The position numbers and the translations under genes were made by a program. Shown here in pieces: positions 1 through 5,905 of a stretch of 6,950 bases of DNA (positions are counted from its first letter, which is position 1; each line of letters begins with the position of its first letter). Origin of the DNA: Candidatus Parcubacteria bacterium (GTDB lineage: Bacteria; Patescibacteriota; Patescibacteriia; Patescibacteriales; Patescibacteriaceae); NCBI GenBank assembly GCA_023459655.1, contig JAEWTE010000014.1:1-6950 (forward strand). The letters run 5' to 3'. The notes beneath the pieces were generated by a model. That model ran no database searches. It was given only the letters and a program-made list of their open reading frames with translations, and was not told the origin of the DNA.

Positions 1-1
1 T

Positions 2-907
2 TTGCTGATAATTTTGATAATTTTATTAAGAATTAACTTTGATAAAGTATCATTTTTAATTAATTGGCAGGGTGATGGTGGGATGCTTTGGCTTTTCTTG
101 TTAATTTATTTATCCAGACTAGCCAATGAATCATTAAGGATTGGTCTATATTGGCTACCGGGTAAACTTGGCCTTTCTCTGACAGTTGTTAAATCAACTA
201 GCTTAGCTAATCATAGAAAAAACAAAGCGATTATTAAAGAATTAATATTTTCTTCTCCAAAAACTAAATTATTTAAAAATGGTCACTATTATCGTCGGTT
301 AAACTTGAGTTTTAAGGCCGGTGATCGTGTTTTATTTGTTGGACCTAATTTGTCTGGTAAAACCAGTCTAGCTAATTTGTTGGCCGGTCGAGCTGTTTAT
401 TTAGCTAGATCGATAAATATTAATTGGAATAGTTGCCGAATGGGCTATGAGTACTGGCGACAAAATTTTAATGGTGCCTATTTAATAAATCGTCGAGTAT
501 CATCGGGTAGAAGTTTGATGGAATTTATGTTAGCTAAAGATCGTCGAGATATTGATTTTATTGATATTGAAAAAGCCCTAATGGTTTTAAATAGTCAGCC
601 AATCATATTTAATCTATTAGCTCAAGATGGTAATTTTAATCATCGAGTTGGTTCTATTTTAGAAAATGATTTATCCTTATTTGCTTTACATGCAGCACAT
701 TGTCTAATCAATCAGCCAAGCTTAATTGTGATTGATAATTTTTGGCTTGATTTGGCTTATGATGATATAATAGTGATATTAAATATACTAAATCAAGCGT
801 TGCCGCAGAGTATTATAATTTGTTTTTCAGGAAAGATTAATGATTATTTAAATTATCGACAGCGATATGAAATTGGACCAAATCAAATTAATCAAATCAA
901 AAATTAA
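2..907 (+). CDS. ABC-exporter-like protein with degenerate ATPase domain (5' partial)
   Basis: The reading frame is open from the window edge, so the true start and most of the membrane domain probably lie upstream; the TTG at base 2 is only the first possible codon. The visible N-terminus (about residues 1-60) is hydrophobic and resembles the last two helices of an ABC exporter membrane domain. A linker and a nucleotide-binding domain follow. Walker A is intact (G114-P-N-L-S-G-K120-T121). The Walker B strand (S240-L-I-V-I-D245) is present, but the next residue is Asn246 instead of catalytic Glu. By hand alignment the LSGGQ signature is replaced by ENDLS (221-225), the Q-loop Gln by Ile, and the H-loop His by Ser near 276. 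It is therefore a divergent ABC half-transporter, perhaps binding ATP but hydrolysing poorly; it could pair with a canonical partner encoded upstream. Substrate unknown. The next gene overlaps its 3' end by 41 bases. Fold fairly sure, catalytic loss inferred. Confidence 0.7.
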   Translation: MLIILIILLRINFDKVSFLINWQGDGGMLWLFLLIYLSRLANESLRIGLYWLPGKLGLSLTVVKSTSLANHRKNKAIIKELIFSSPKTKLFKNGHYYRRLNLSFKAGDRVLFVGPNLSGKTSLANLLAGRAVYLARSININWNSCRMGYEYWRQNFNGAYLINRRVSSGRSLMEFMLAKDRRDIDFIDIEKALMVLNSQPIIFNLLAQDGNFNHRVGSILENDLSLFALHAAHCLINQPSLIVIDNFWLDLAYDDIIVILNILNQALPQSIIICFSGKINDYLNYRQRYEIGPNQINQIKN

Positions 908-2075
908 GAATAGTCCAGTAAATTATTCGGTGGTTATTATTTTAGGCTGGCTATTGATTCTAATTGTGCCGGCGATATTGCTTCGTCCATTGGTGATTAG
1001 ATTAATTTGGCCGAATAATTTTAGTCAACCGATTCAACCGATTCAACCGATTCAGCAGATTGATGAACCATTTACTGGTCAGCTTTATTTTAATGATCAG
1101 CTTGGTCAAAATTTATTATCCAGCTTGGTTATTGATTTAGTTAATCAAGCCCAAGAGAGTATTGAATTGAGTTTATACTCATTTGGTGACGAAAATATTC
1201 GTGATTCACTTTATCGAGCAGCTGATCGAGGAGTTTTGATAAAAATGATTTTAAGCGATAAACGACAAGCAATCCATGATCGGATTTTTGCCGATATGCC
1301 CAGTAATATGGTCAGACTAGACATAGCCTCTGACAAGGGCTATATGCACCATAAATTTTTACTAGTTGATCGTGGTCGGCCAACTGGTCAGTTGTTGTTT
1401 AGTTCCTATAATTTTACTAAATTACAGGATAAATACGATCCAAGCTTTTTATTGATTAGTCAGCGTTTGGAGCTGATTGATTCGTTTGGTCGAGAATTTG
1501 ATCGACTATTATCTGGTCAACAGGGTAGAGCCAAGCTAGCAGCTGGGCAAGGCTATTTAGTTGATTCGTTTAATTATCCTAATGGATTTTTAGAAATCTG
1601 GTTTCCGCCTCAATCTGGTCGAAGTGGTTTAAAAAATAGAATGATTTCTTTGATTAAATCGGTTAAAAAAAATATTAAGGGGATGACCTGGCATTTTACT
1701 GATCAACAGATTGCCAAAGAATTATTGACTATTGCTAGGCAATACCCAGTTTCTATTATTGTTGATGATTTTAATTGGGATGAACCAGATTCGGTTAAAA
1801 ATACTTTAGAGGTTAATTATTTACCCAAGTTAGATATTTTAACTGATGCTAAGCGTAATCAAGAAATTAGCCAAGTTTTTAATGAGCCAGAGCTAAATTC
1901 ATTTTTACATCACCATTTATTAATTGTTGATGATAATATTGCTATTTTTGGGACTAATAATTGGAGTGCTGGTGGTTTTTTTAGAAACGATGAGTCGGTA
2001 ATTATTTCTAATATTGATTTGTTAGTTGATCCATTTCGTCAATCATTTTTATTTAATTATGAAAAAAATAAATGA
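867..2075 (+). CDS. Membrane-anchored phospholipase D-superfamily protein
   Basis: The 402-residue product has a basic N-terminus, one membrane helix (about 21-39) with no obvious cleavage site, a QPI-repeat linker (54-65), then two PLD-like halves. The first half carries a complete HKD motif, H161-x-K163-x4-D168, followed by SSYN (179-182), equivalent to the family's GSxN. The second half has H348-x-H350-x4-D355 then GTNN (362-365) and E376; the usual Lys is His at 350. The family cleaves phosphodiester bonds through a phospho-His intermediate, acting on lipids or nucleic acids (cardiolipin synthases, Nuc-type nucleases, PLDs). Substrate cannot be told from sequence. The anchor suggests the domains lie on the outer face. 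ATG 867 lies inside the preceding ABC gene (41-base overlap) with no clear ribosome site; later in-frame GTG/TTG codons would cut into the helix. The stop overlaps the next ATG (ATGA), indicating coupled translation. Confidence 0.88.
   Translation: MKLDQIKLIKSKIKNSPVNYSVVIILGWLLILIVPAILLRPLVIRLIWPNNFSQPIQPIQPIQQIDEPFTGQLYFNDQLGQNLLSSLVIDLVNQAQESIELSLYSFGDENIRDSLYRAADRGVLIKMILSDKRQAIHDRIFADMPSNMVRLDIASDKGYMHHKFLLVDRGRPTGQLLFSSYNFTKLQDKYDPSFLLISQRLELIDSFGREFDRLLSGQQGRAKLAAGQGYLVDSFNYPNGFLEIWFPPQSGRSGLKNRMISLIKSVKKNIKGMTWHFTDQQIAKELLTIARQYPVSIIVDDFNWDEPDSVKNTLEVNYLPKLDILTDAKRNQEISQVFNEPELNSFLHHHLLIVDDNIAIFGTNNWSAGGFFRNDESVIISNIDLLVDPFRQSFLFNYEKNK
1026..1061 (+). repeat. In-frame 9-bp tandem repeat (QPI linker)
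   Basis: Three exact copies of CAACCGATT are followed by a diverged fourth (CAGCAGATT). They encode Q-P-I three times and then Q-Q-I at residues 54-65 of the PLD-like protein, directly between the membrane helix and the catalytic region. The unit is a multiple of three, so copy-number change by slippage would alter spacer length without breaking the frame. Confidence 0.85.
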
Positions 2076-3613
2076 TTAATTATTTAAAAAACATTGTAAT
2101 TATTACTATTGCTTTATTTTGTTTATTAGCTGCTAAATCAGTTAATGCTCAAATATTAATTAGTAACATTCAAATAAGCTCCCCAGATAATGGGCAGGCG
2201 GTGGTTACTTGGAATACTAATCAGCCGTCACAAACCGAAGTATATTTTGGTACTCAAAATAATCAGTTAGATAAGCGTTTAGGTAATATTGAATTTAAAA
2301 TTAGTCATCGGGCTGATCTGACTGGTTTAAAGAAAAAGACTGATTATTATTATAAAATAATTGCTACCGATAATAGTGGTCAAAGAGCTGAATCATTTGT
2401 TCAGTATTTTAATACAAAGGACATGAAAGATTCAGTGGCACCGAAGATTAATGGACTAAGACTGATTCAGGCGACTGATGTAGCTGCGGTTATTTATTTT
2501 CTAACCGATGAACCGAGTCGAGTTGATTTAAATTATGGAACTAGTCTTGATAAATTAGACAAACGAAAATCAAATAATAGTTTGCGTTATGATCATTTGA
2601 TTATTTTAACTGGATTGACTCCGGGTAGTAAATATTATTTTAATGTTGTTGCTAAAGATGATGATGGTAATTTAGCTGAACGAAGTGATGATTTTTCAAC
2701 TGATGTTTATAATAATTATGATCAGATAAAAATAATTAATTTAGTGCCAGAGAACATTGATCAGGCGCCACTTTTACCGGAGCGAGCGGCTGTTAGTTGG
2801 GATAGTAATATCTTGGCAACCTCGGAAATTATTTATGGGATCAAGCCGACAGATTTATTAAGTAGAGCTAAGGTTTCAGTCACTCATCAGCTTAGTCATC
2901 GCGCTGAGCTGATTAATTTAAAGCCAGATACTGTTTATTATTTTAAAATAAAAATGGCTAGCGATCTTAATCGTAAAAATTTTGAAAGCCAAGTTTATAG
3001 CCTTAAAACCGCTCCATTAACTAACGATTATTTGCGTCAACATTTTCAAAGTGGCAATATTTTAAATTATCGGAGTGGCTACTATTATTTATACAATAAT
3101 TATACAATTAAACTTAATAATAATAGTCTAGATAGTCGTGGTTATAATAAAAAGGTGGCTAAAACTATTGAAGAAAAATATTTTAATTATTATCAAGAAG
3201 GACAGCCTTATTGGGGGGCTTATCATGATGGTCAAGTGGTTAAATCGGCTGATCGGTCAACTGTTTATGTAATCGATGGTCAATATAAACGGCCGATTGC
3301 CAATTGGTTAGTTTTTAAATATTTAAATTATAAGGCTAGCGATATCATAATTGATCGAGACCGTGCTTTAAATAATTATCGAGCCGGTGATTTAATTAAG
3401 CACTCTAATCAATTAACTAATGGTTGTCCGCTAAGTAATTATAGCTTAGCTAAATCACCGAATGGTGGAACGGTTTATCTAATAGCCAATGGTCGTAAAC
3501 TGCCGTTTGTTAATCAAGTTGTTTTTACTCATTTAGGCTTTAAGTTTTCTCAGGTAAAAATTATTGACTGGGGGATACTAGGAAAAATTCCAGATGGTCA
3601 ACCAATAATTTAA
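2072..3613 (+). CDS. Secreted fibronectin type III repeat surface protein
   Basis: The 513-residue product begins with a signal peptide (hydrophobic core about residues 8-21, probable cleavage after S-V-N-A26). Three fibronectin type III-like domains follow, roughly 27-115, 123-210 and 218-314. Each has the 'A.V.W.(T/S)(N/D)..(A/S)......YG' strand pattern and an 'L..L...T.YYFK' strand typical of bacterial FN3 and purple-acid-phosphatase N-terminal domains. The C-terminal part (about 330-513) contains two copies of a motif with the form VYxI..G..(K)xP..N..VF..L.(Y/F), near residues 396 and 466, of a kind I associate with cell-surface proteins of candidate-phyla bacteria. No enzyme motif, LPxTG or C-terminal anchor is visible, so it is probably secreted or loosely surface-attached, with an adhesion or structural role. 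ATG 2072 overlaps the PLD-like gene's stop by four bases. Downstream sequence is T-rich without a clear hairpin. Confidence 0.82.
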   Translation: MINYLKNIVIITIALFCLLAAKSVNAQILISNIQISSPDNGQAVVTWNTNQPSQTEVYFGTQNNQLDKRLGNIEFKISHRADLTGLKKKTDYYYKIIATDNSGQRAESFVQYFNTKDMKDSVAPKINGLRLIQATDVAAVIYFLTDEPSRVDLNYGTSLDKLDKRKSNNSLRYDHLIILTGLTPGSKYYFNVVAKDDDGNLAERSDDFSTDVYNNYDQIKIINLVPENIDQAPLLPERAAVSWDSNILATSEIIYGIKPTDLLSRAKVSVTHQLSHRAELINLKPDTVYYFKIKMASDLNRKNFESQVYSLKTAPLTNDYLRQHFQSGNILNYRSGYYYLYNNYTIKLNNNSLDSRGYNKKVAKTIEEKYFNYYQEGQPYWGAYHDGQVVKSADRSTVYVIDGQYKRPIANWLVFKYLNYKASDIIIDRDRALNNYRAGDLIKHSNQLTNGCPLSNYSLAKSPNGGTVYLIANGRKLPFVNQVVFTHLGFKFSQVKIIDWGILGKIPDGQPII

Positions 3614-3618
3614 ATTTT

Positions 3619-3650
3619 TTGAAGGTTTTTGTTTTGTTTGCGTATATAAT
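3619..3650 (+). promoter_or_regulatory. Probable promoter of the sigma factor operon
   Basis: An exact TATAAT -10 box lies at 3645-3650. The best -35 match is TTGAAG at 3619-3624 (4 of 6), but the 20-base spacer is longer than the usual 16-18, so the -35 assignment is weak. Transcription would begin near 3657, leaving a very short leader before the sigma factor reading frame. It sits in the only gap between the FN3 gene and the sigma gene. Confidence 0.5.
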
Positions 3651-3732
3651 AGAGCATTTGGGTATTAAATAAAATTTAATTATTGATATAAATCAATCAA
3701 TTGAGCAACAATCGGATGAGCAATTAGTCGGA

Positions 3733-4263
3733 TTGGCTTTATCTAATCAAGATAGTTTTGTCCTAATTACTGGTCGGTATAAGGTTAGGCTGTTTAGTTA
3801 TATTAAGCGATTAACTAATATTCGCGACGAAGACGCTGAAGATTTATTGCAGGATATTTTTTTAAAAGTTTATCTTAATCTTAATAATTTTAATCGGAAG
3901 ATGAAATTTTCTTCTTGGATTTATGCAATCGCTCGTAATCAATTATTTAGTCATCATCGTAAGGTTAGTGTTCGTCCTGAAGGACATGCTGATGTTTTAG
4001 ATGAAAATATTTCTAGACAATTAATAACCGATATTAACGCTATAGATATAATCGATAGAGAAATAAGTCGTCAGAAGATTAGTCAAGCTATTTTTAGATT
4101 AAAATCTAAATATAGGGAAGTAATTTTTTTAAGGTTTTTTGAAGAAAAGAGTTATCAGGAGATTTCTGATATTATCCGTAAACCAGTTGGGACGGTTGGA
4201 TCAATGTTAGATCGAGCTAAAAAAGAATTGCGTGATAATTTTTTAAAAATTGAAAAAATATGA
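3733..4263 (+). CDS. ECF-type RNA polymerase sigma-70 factor
   Basis: Sigma-70 region 2 is clear near residues 14-76: 'EDAEDLLQDIFLKVY' at about 34-48, then 'FSSWIYAIARNQLF' covering the -10-recognition helix. Region 4 spans about 115-170, with 'YREVIFLRFFEEKSYQEISDII' and 'GTVGSMLDRAKKELR' forming the -35-binding helix-turn-helix. No regions 1.1, 1.2 or 3 are present, as in ECF factors, and 176 residues is a normal length. The coordinates use TTG 3733, the first canonical start in frame. However, the frame is open upstream to 3673 and encodes '...SDEQLVGLALSNQDSF', which matches the usual ECF N-terminus (DEQLV..A....AF). The true start therefore probably lies upstream at a non-canonical codon such as ATT at 3679, 3682 or 3700. 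The stop overlaps the next gene (ATGA), pointing to coupled expression with its membrane partner. Regulon unknown. Confidence 0.9.
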   Translation: MALSNQDSFVLITGRYKVRLFSYIKRLTNIRDEDAEDLLQDIFLKVYLNLNNFNRKMKFSSWIYAIARNQLFSHHRKVSVRPEGHADVLDENISRQLITDINAIDIIDREISRQKISQAIFRLKSKYREVIFLRFFEEKSYQEISDIIRKPVGTVGSMLDRAKKELRDNFLKIEKI

Positions 4264-5048
4264 TAAAAGGAAAAGAATTTGATCAAAAAATAATTGATCA
4301 AATTAAAAATAGAAAAATTTGGCCAAGACCACGCTGGTTATTTTTATTGAAGAATTATAGTATCTGGCTAGCCGGTGGTCTAACCTTATTATTTGGTTCA
4401 ATTTCATCAGCTTTATTTATTTATTTAGCGGCTGATAATAATTTGGCAGCTCATCGACGAATCGGTTTTAGTTTAGCTGAATTTTTGTTATTAGCGATAC
4501 CGTTTTTTTGGTTAATCACTTCAGCTATTTTAATTTATCTGGCCTATATTAACCTAAAGAAAACTGAAAATGGCTATCGTTATTCACCCTGGCTGATTAG
4601 CTTAATTGTGGTGATTATTAGTTTAGTTGGTGGATTGGTTTTTTATAATTTGGGGCTTAGTCGAACAATTGATAATATTTTGGGTCGTGAATTACCTTTT
4701 TATGAATATGTTATTAATCCACGGGTTAGTTTTTGGCTAGATAATGATCGTGGTCGTTTGGCTGGGATAATGGTTGATTATAGCTCTAAAAACCAACAAT
4801 TAAGCTTGATTGACTCTCAAAATAATAGTTGGTTGGTCGATATTAGTCGAATTAATCAGCTAGTTGGTTTACCAGTAATTGATTTTAATCGATTAATTAA
4901 TCAACCGATTGGTTTGAGTGGTAAAGTAACAGCGATTAATCGATTTGAGGCCAGGGGAATTATGCCAATTAAAGGTGGTAATGGATTTTTTGGCCGGCGT
5001 CGAGTACCAGGAAGATTATCCCCTAAATCGATTATTATTATCAAATAG
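4260..5048 (+). CDS. Three-helix membrane protein, candidate anti-sigma factor
   Basis: The 262-residue product has a short charged N-terminal segment (1-33, containing 'IWPRPRW'), three predicted membrane helices (about 35-57, 71-96 and 111-133), then a C-terminal soluble domain. Within that domain, residues 165-235 alternate short beta-like strands ('RGRLAGIMVDY', 'QLSLIDSQNNSWLVDIS', 'IGLSGKVTAINRFEA') in a way that suggests a small OB-like barrel. A Gly/Arg-rich tail follows (238-252). With the N-terminus inside, the C-terminal domain would face out, so the arrangement could pass an envelope signal to the sigma factor. No zinc-binding anti-sigma motif (HxxxCxxC) is present. The anti-sigma role rests only on the four-base ATGA overlap with the sigma gene and the membrane topology. 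The family is not one I can name. Confidence 0.75.
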   Translation: MIKGKEFDQKIIDQIKNRKIWPRPRWLFLLKNYSIWLAGGLTLLFGSISSALFIYLAADNNLAAHRRIGFSLAEFLLLAIPFFWLITSAILIYLAYINLKKTENGYRYSPWLISLIVVIISLVGGLVFYNLGLSRTIDNILGRELPFYEYVINPRVSFWLDNDRGRLAGIMVDYSSKNQQLSLIDSQNNSWLVDISRINQLVGLPVIDFNRLINQPIGLSGKVTAINRFEARGIMPIKGGNGFFGRRRVPGRLSPKSIIIIK

Positions 5049-5075
5049 TAATTTTAAAGCTAGTTAATTAATAAA

Positions 5076-5107
5076 AATAAAATACCGACTTAGTTCGGTA
5101 TTTTATT
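5076..5107. terminator. Bidirectional intrinsic terminator
   Basis: A perfect 13-bp stem (5076-5088 with 5095-5107) encloses a six-base loop; the core is ATACCGA / TCGGTAT flanked by A-rich and T-rich arms. It lies 27 bases after the sigma/membrane-protein operon's stop, and reads as A-stem-T in both directions. It can therefore end the + strand operon and also act as a back-up terminator for the minus-strand RNA that ends at about 5111. Confidence 0.8.
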
Positions 5108-5110
5108 GCC

Positions 5111-5254
5111 AAAAAGGGACACCCCGAGCGGTCAAACTATCGCCAAGCTGTCTTGGTTTGGCCCAATCAGCAAGGGGGGTGCCCCTTATCGGCCTGATTG
5201 GACCTAGTAAGCTTGGCTAAAAATCCGGCGAGCCGGTATAATAGTTTGACCGAC
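5111..5254 (-). ncRNA. Candidate structured non-coding RNA, unrecognised family
   Basis: This GC-rich block in an AT-rich intergenic region contains nested inverted repeats: P1 12 bp (5241-5252 with 5129-5140), P2 8 bp (5210-5217 with 5142-5149), P3 (5194-5204 with 5160-5170), an apical 6-bp hairpin AAGGGG/CCCCTT (5172-5187) and a small CCGG-CTCG-CCGG hairpin (5225-5236). The 3' tail (5114-5125) can also pair over 12 positions with the apical loop region (5176-5187), forming a pseudoknot. Two positions that would be A-C mismatches on the + strand become G-U pairs on the minus strand (5202/5162 and 5119/5182), so the minus strand is the likely RNA. A strong minus promoter places the start at about 5252-5255, right where P1 begins, and the RNA ends in a run of five T. 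Length is about 144 nt. It lacks the sequence hallmarks of SRP RNA, RNase P RNA and tmRNA. A 6S-like role is conceivable from the long hairpin, but the internal loops do not match. A terminal-inverted-repeat element is the main alternative. Confidence 0.65.
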
Positions 5255-5258
5255 TGTT

Positions 5259-5287
5259 ATTGTAGAATGAGCTGGCTAGCTTGTCAA
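5259..5287 (-). promoter_or_regulatory. Near-consensus sigma-70 promoter for the minus-strand RNA
   Basis: Read on the minus strand, this is TTGACA (5287-5282), a 17-base spacer, then TACAAT (5264-5259). It is a perfect -35, a 5-of-6 -10 and the ideal spacing. The predicted start falls at 5252-5255, at the outer end of helix P1 of the candidate RNA. No minus-strand reading frame follows, which supports an RNA product. Confidence 0.75.
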
Positions 5288-5308
5288 TTGCTTGGTTTAG
5301 TAGGGTGT

Positions 5309-5337
5309 TTGGTAATAACTTATTTTTTTTGTATAAT
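5309..5337 (+). promoter_or_regulatory. Promoter of the prepilin gene
   Basis: TTGGTA (5309-5314, 4 of 6 matches to the -35 consensus), a 17-base spacer and a perfect TATAAT (5332-5337) lie just before the prepilin ATG at 5362. The predicted start near 5344 gives a leader of under 20 bases with no ribosome-binding motif. It is divergent from the RNA promoter at 5259-5287, with the -35 boxes about 21 bases apart. Confidence 0.65.
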
Positions 5338-5361
5338 AAGTATTATTAATTCAAATAAATT

Positions 5362-5769
5362 ATGATTATCAAAAAAAATAAACTGTCCGGTTTTACTTTA
5401 CTCGAATTATTAGTAGTTATTTTTATTATTGCAATAATTTCTACCTTGGCCTATGTTTCTATGGAGAATGCTCGAGCTAGAGCACGAGATGCGCGTCGCT
5501 TAGCTGATGTTTATATGATTCGTCAGGCCTTGAATTACTATAAGGAGGTAGAGGGTGGTTATCCGGTTAATTTATCAGAACCACCCCAGCCGTTTTCGGG
5601 TCCATCGGGTAAAATTTATTTATCACCAATGCCCAGTGATCCTAAAACTAAACAACCTTATTCTTATAGTCTGTTAGTTGATGATAAATATCGATTGGTA
5701 TTTAATTTAGAAAGAGAAACTAATGATTATTTGGCTGGAGAAAATATTATAATTTCTTTGGAAGAATAA
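5362..5769 (+). CDS. Type IV prepilin / type II secretion pseudopilin (GspG-like)
   Basis: The 135-residue product starts with a short basic leader ending in G10, followed by the class III prepilin signature F11-T-L-L-E15-L-L-V-V. Prepilin peptidase would cut after G10 and methylate F11, and Glu at mature position 5 (E15) is present. The hydrophobic helix runs to about residue 33. Then come 'ARARDARRLADVYMIRQALNYYKEVEGGYP' (about 39-68), the standard GspG/PilA-type alpha-helical spine, and a short C-terminal beta region (S-P-M-P-x-D-P...Y-x-Y). It would be inserted in the membrane and assembled into a pilus or pseudopilus involved in adhesion or DNA uptake. No cysteine pair or other pilus genes are in the window, so the machinery is elsewhere. 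Start ATG 5362 follows its own promoter with a very short leader and no Shine-Dalgarno. Confidence 0.9.
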   Translation: MIIKKNKLSGFTLLELLVVIFIIAIISTLAYVSMENARARARDARRLADVYMIRQALNYYKEVEGGYPVNLSEPPQPFSGPSGKIYLSPMPSDPKTKQPYSYSLLVDDKYRLVFNLERETNDYLAGENIIISLEE

Positions 5770-5771
5770 TC

Positions 5772-5900
5772 ATGATAATCATTACTTTTAGTCCGATAGA
5801 ATGGAAATTAATCGTTGGTATATTTTATCGAGTAATGGCGGCTATTATTGCTTTGATTTTAATTTCAAGCATTGCTTATTCTTTAACCAGTAGTCGATAA
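5772..5900 (+). CDS. Small single-helix membrane protein (42 aa)
   Basis: A short frame begins with ATG two bases after the prepilin stop and ends in TAA five bases before the RlmH start, so it fills the gap exactly. The peptide (MIIITFSPIEWK...LTSSR) has an N-terminal segment with a Trp, then one hydrophobic helix at about residues 22-38 (M-A-A-I-I-A-L-I-L-I-S-S-I-A-Y). A weak GGAAG ribosome-site-like motif lies seven bases before the ATG. Its position suggests co-transcription with the prepilin, and it could be a small pilus accessory or simply a membrane peptide. No family is recognised. The tight fit and typical base use argue that it is real, but length alone cannot prove it. Confidence 0.55.
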   Translation: MIIITFSPIEWKLIVGIFYRVMAAIIALILISSIAYSLTSSR

Positions 5901-5905
5901 AAGAC

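Noticed and set aside
3614..3640. T-rich tract after the FN3 gene as an intrinsic terminator.
   Set aside because: No GC-rich or otherwise convincing hairpin precedes it.
4278..4302. Short inverted repeat with GATCAA/TTGATC near the start of the membrane-protein gene as an operator.
   Set aside because: It lies within coding sequence in an AT-rich region where GATC-containing palindromes are common by composition.
5213..5242. A + strand promoter inside the structured block (TTGGCT, 18-base spacer, TATAAT at 5237-5242), which would give the prepilin a longer leader.
   Set aside because: The -35 match is modest, the bases are already explained by helices P1 and P2, and a better-placed promoter lies at 5309-5337.
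5129..5252. The 12-bp inverted repeats as the ends of a MITE-like mobile element.
   Set aside because: No target-site duplication is visible, there are further nested helices and G-U compensations on one strand, and a strong promoter abuts the repeat. It remains the main alternative to an RNA gene.
5111..5254. SRP RNA, tmRNA, RNase P RNA or 6S RNA.
   Set aside because: The SRP domain IV loop, the tmRNA ends and the RNase P P4 core are not present, and the one-sided internal loop between P1 and P2 does not match the 6S central bubble.
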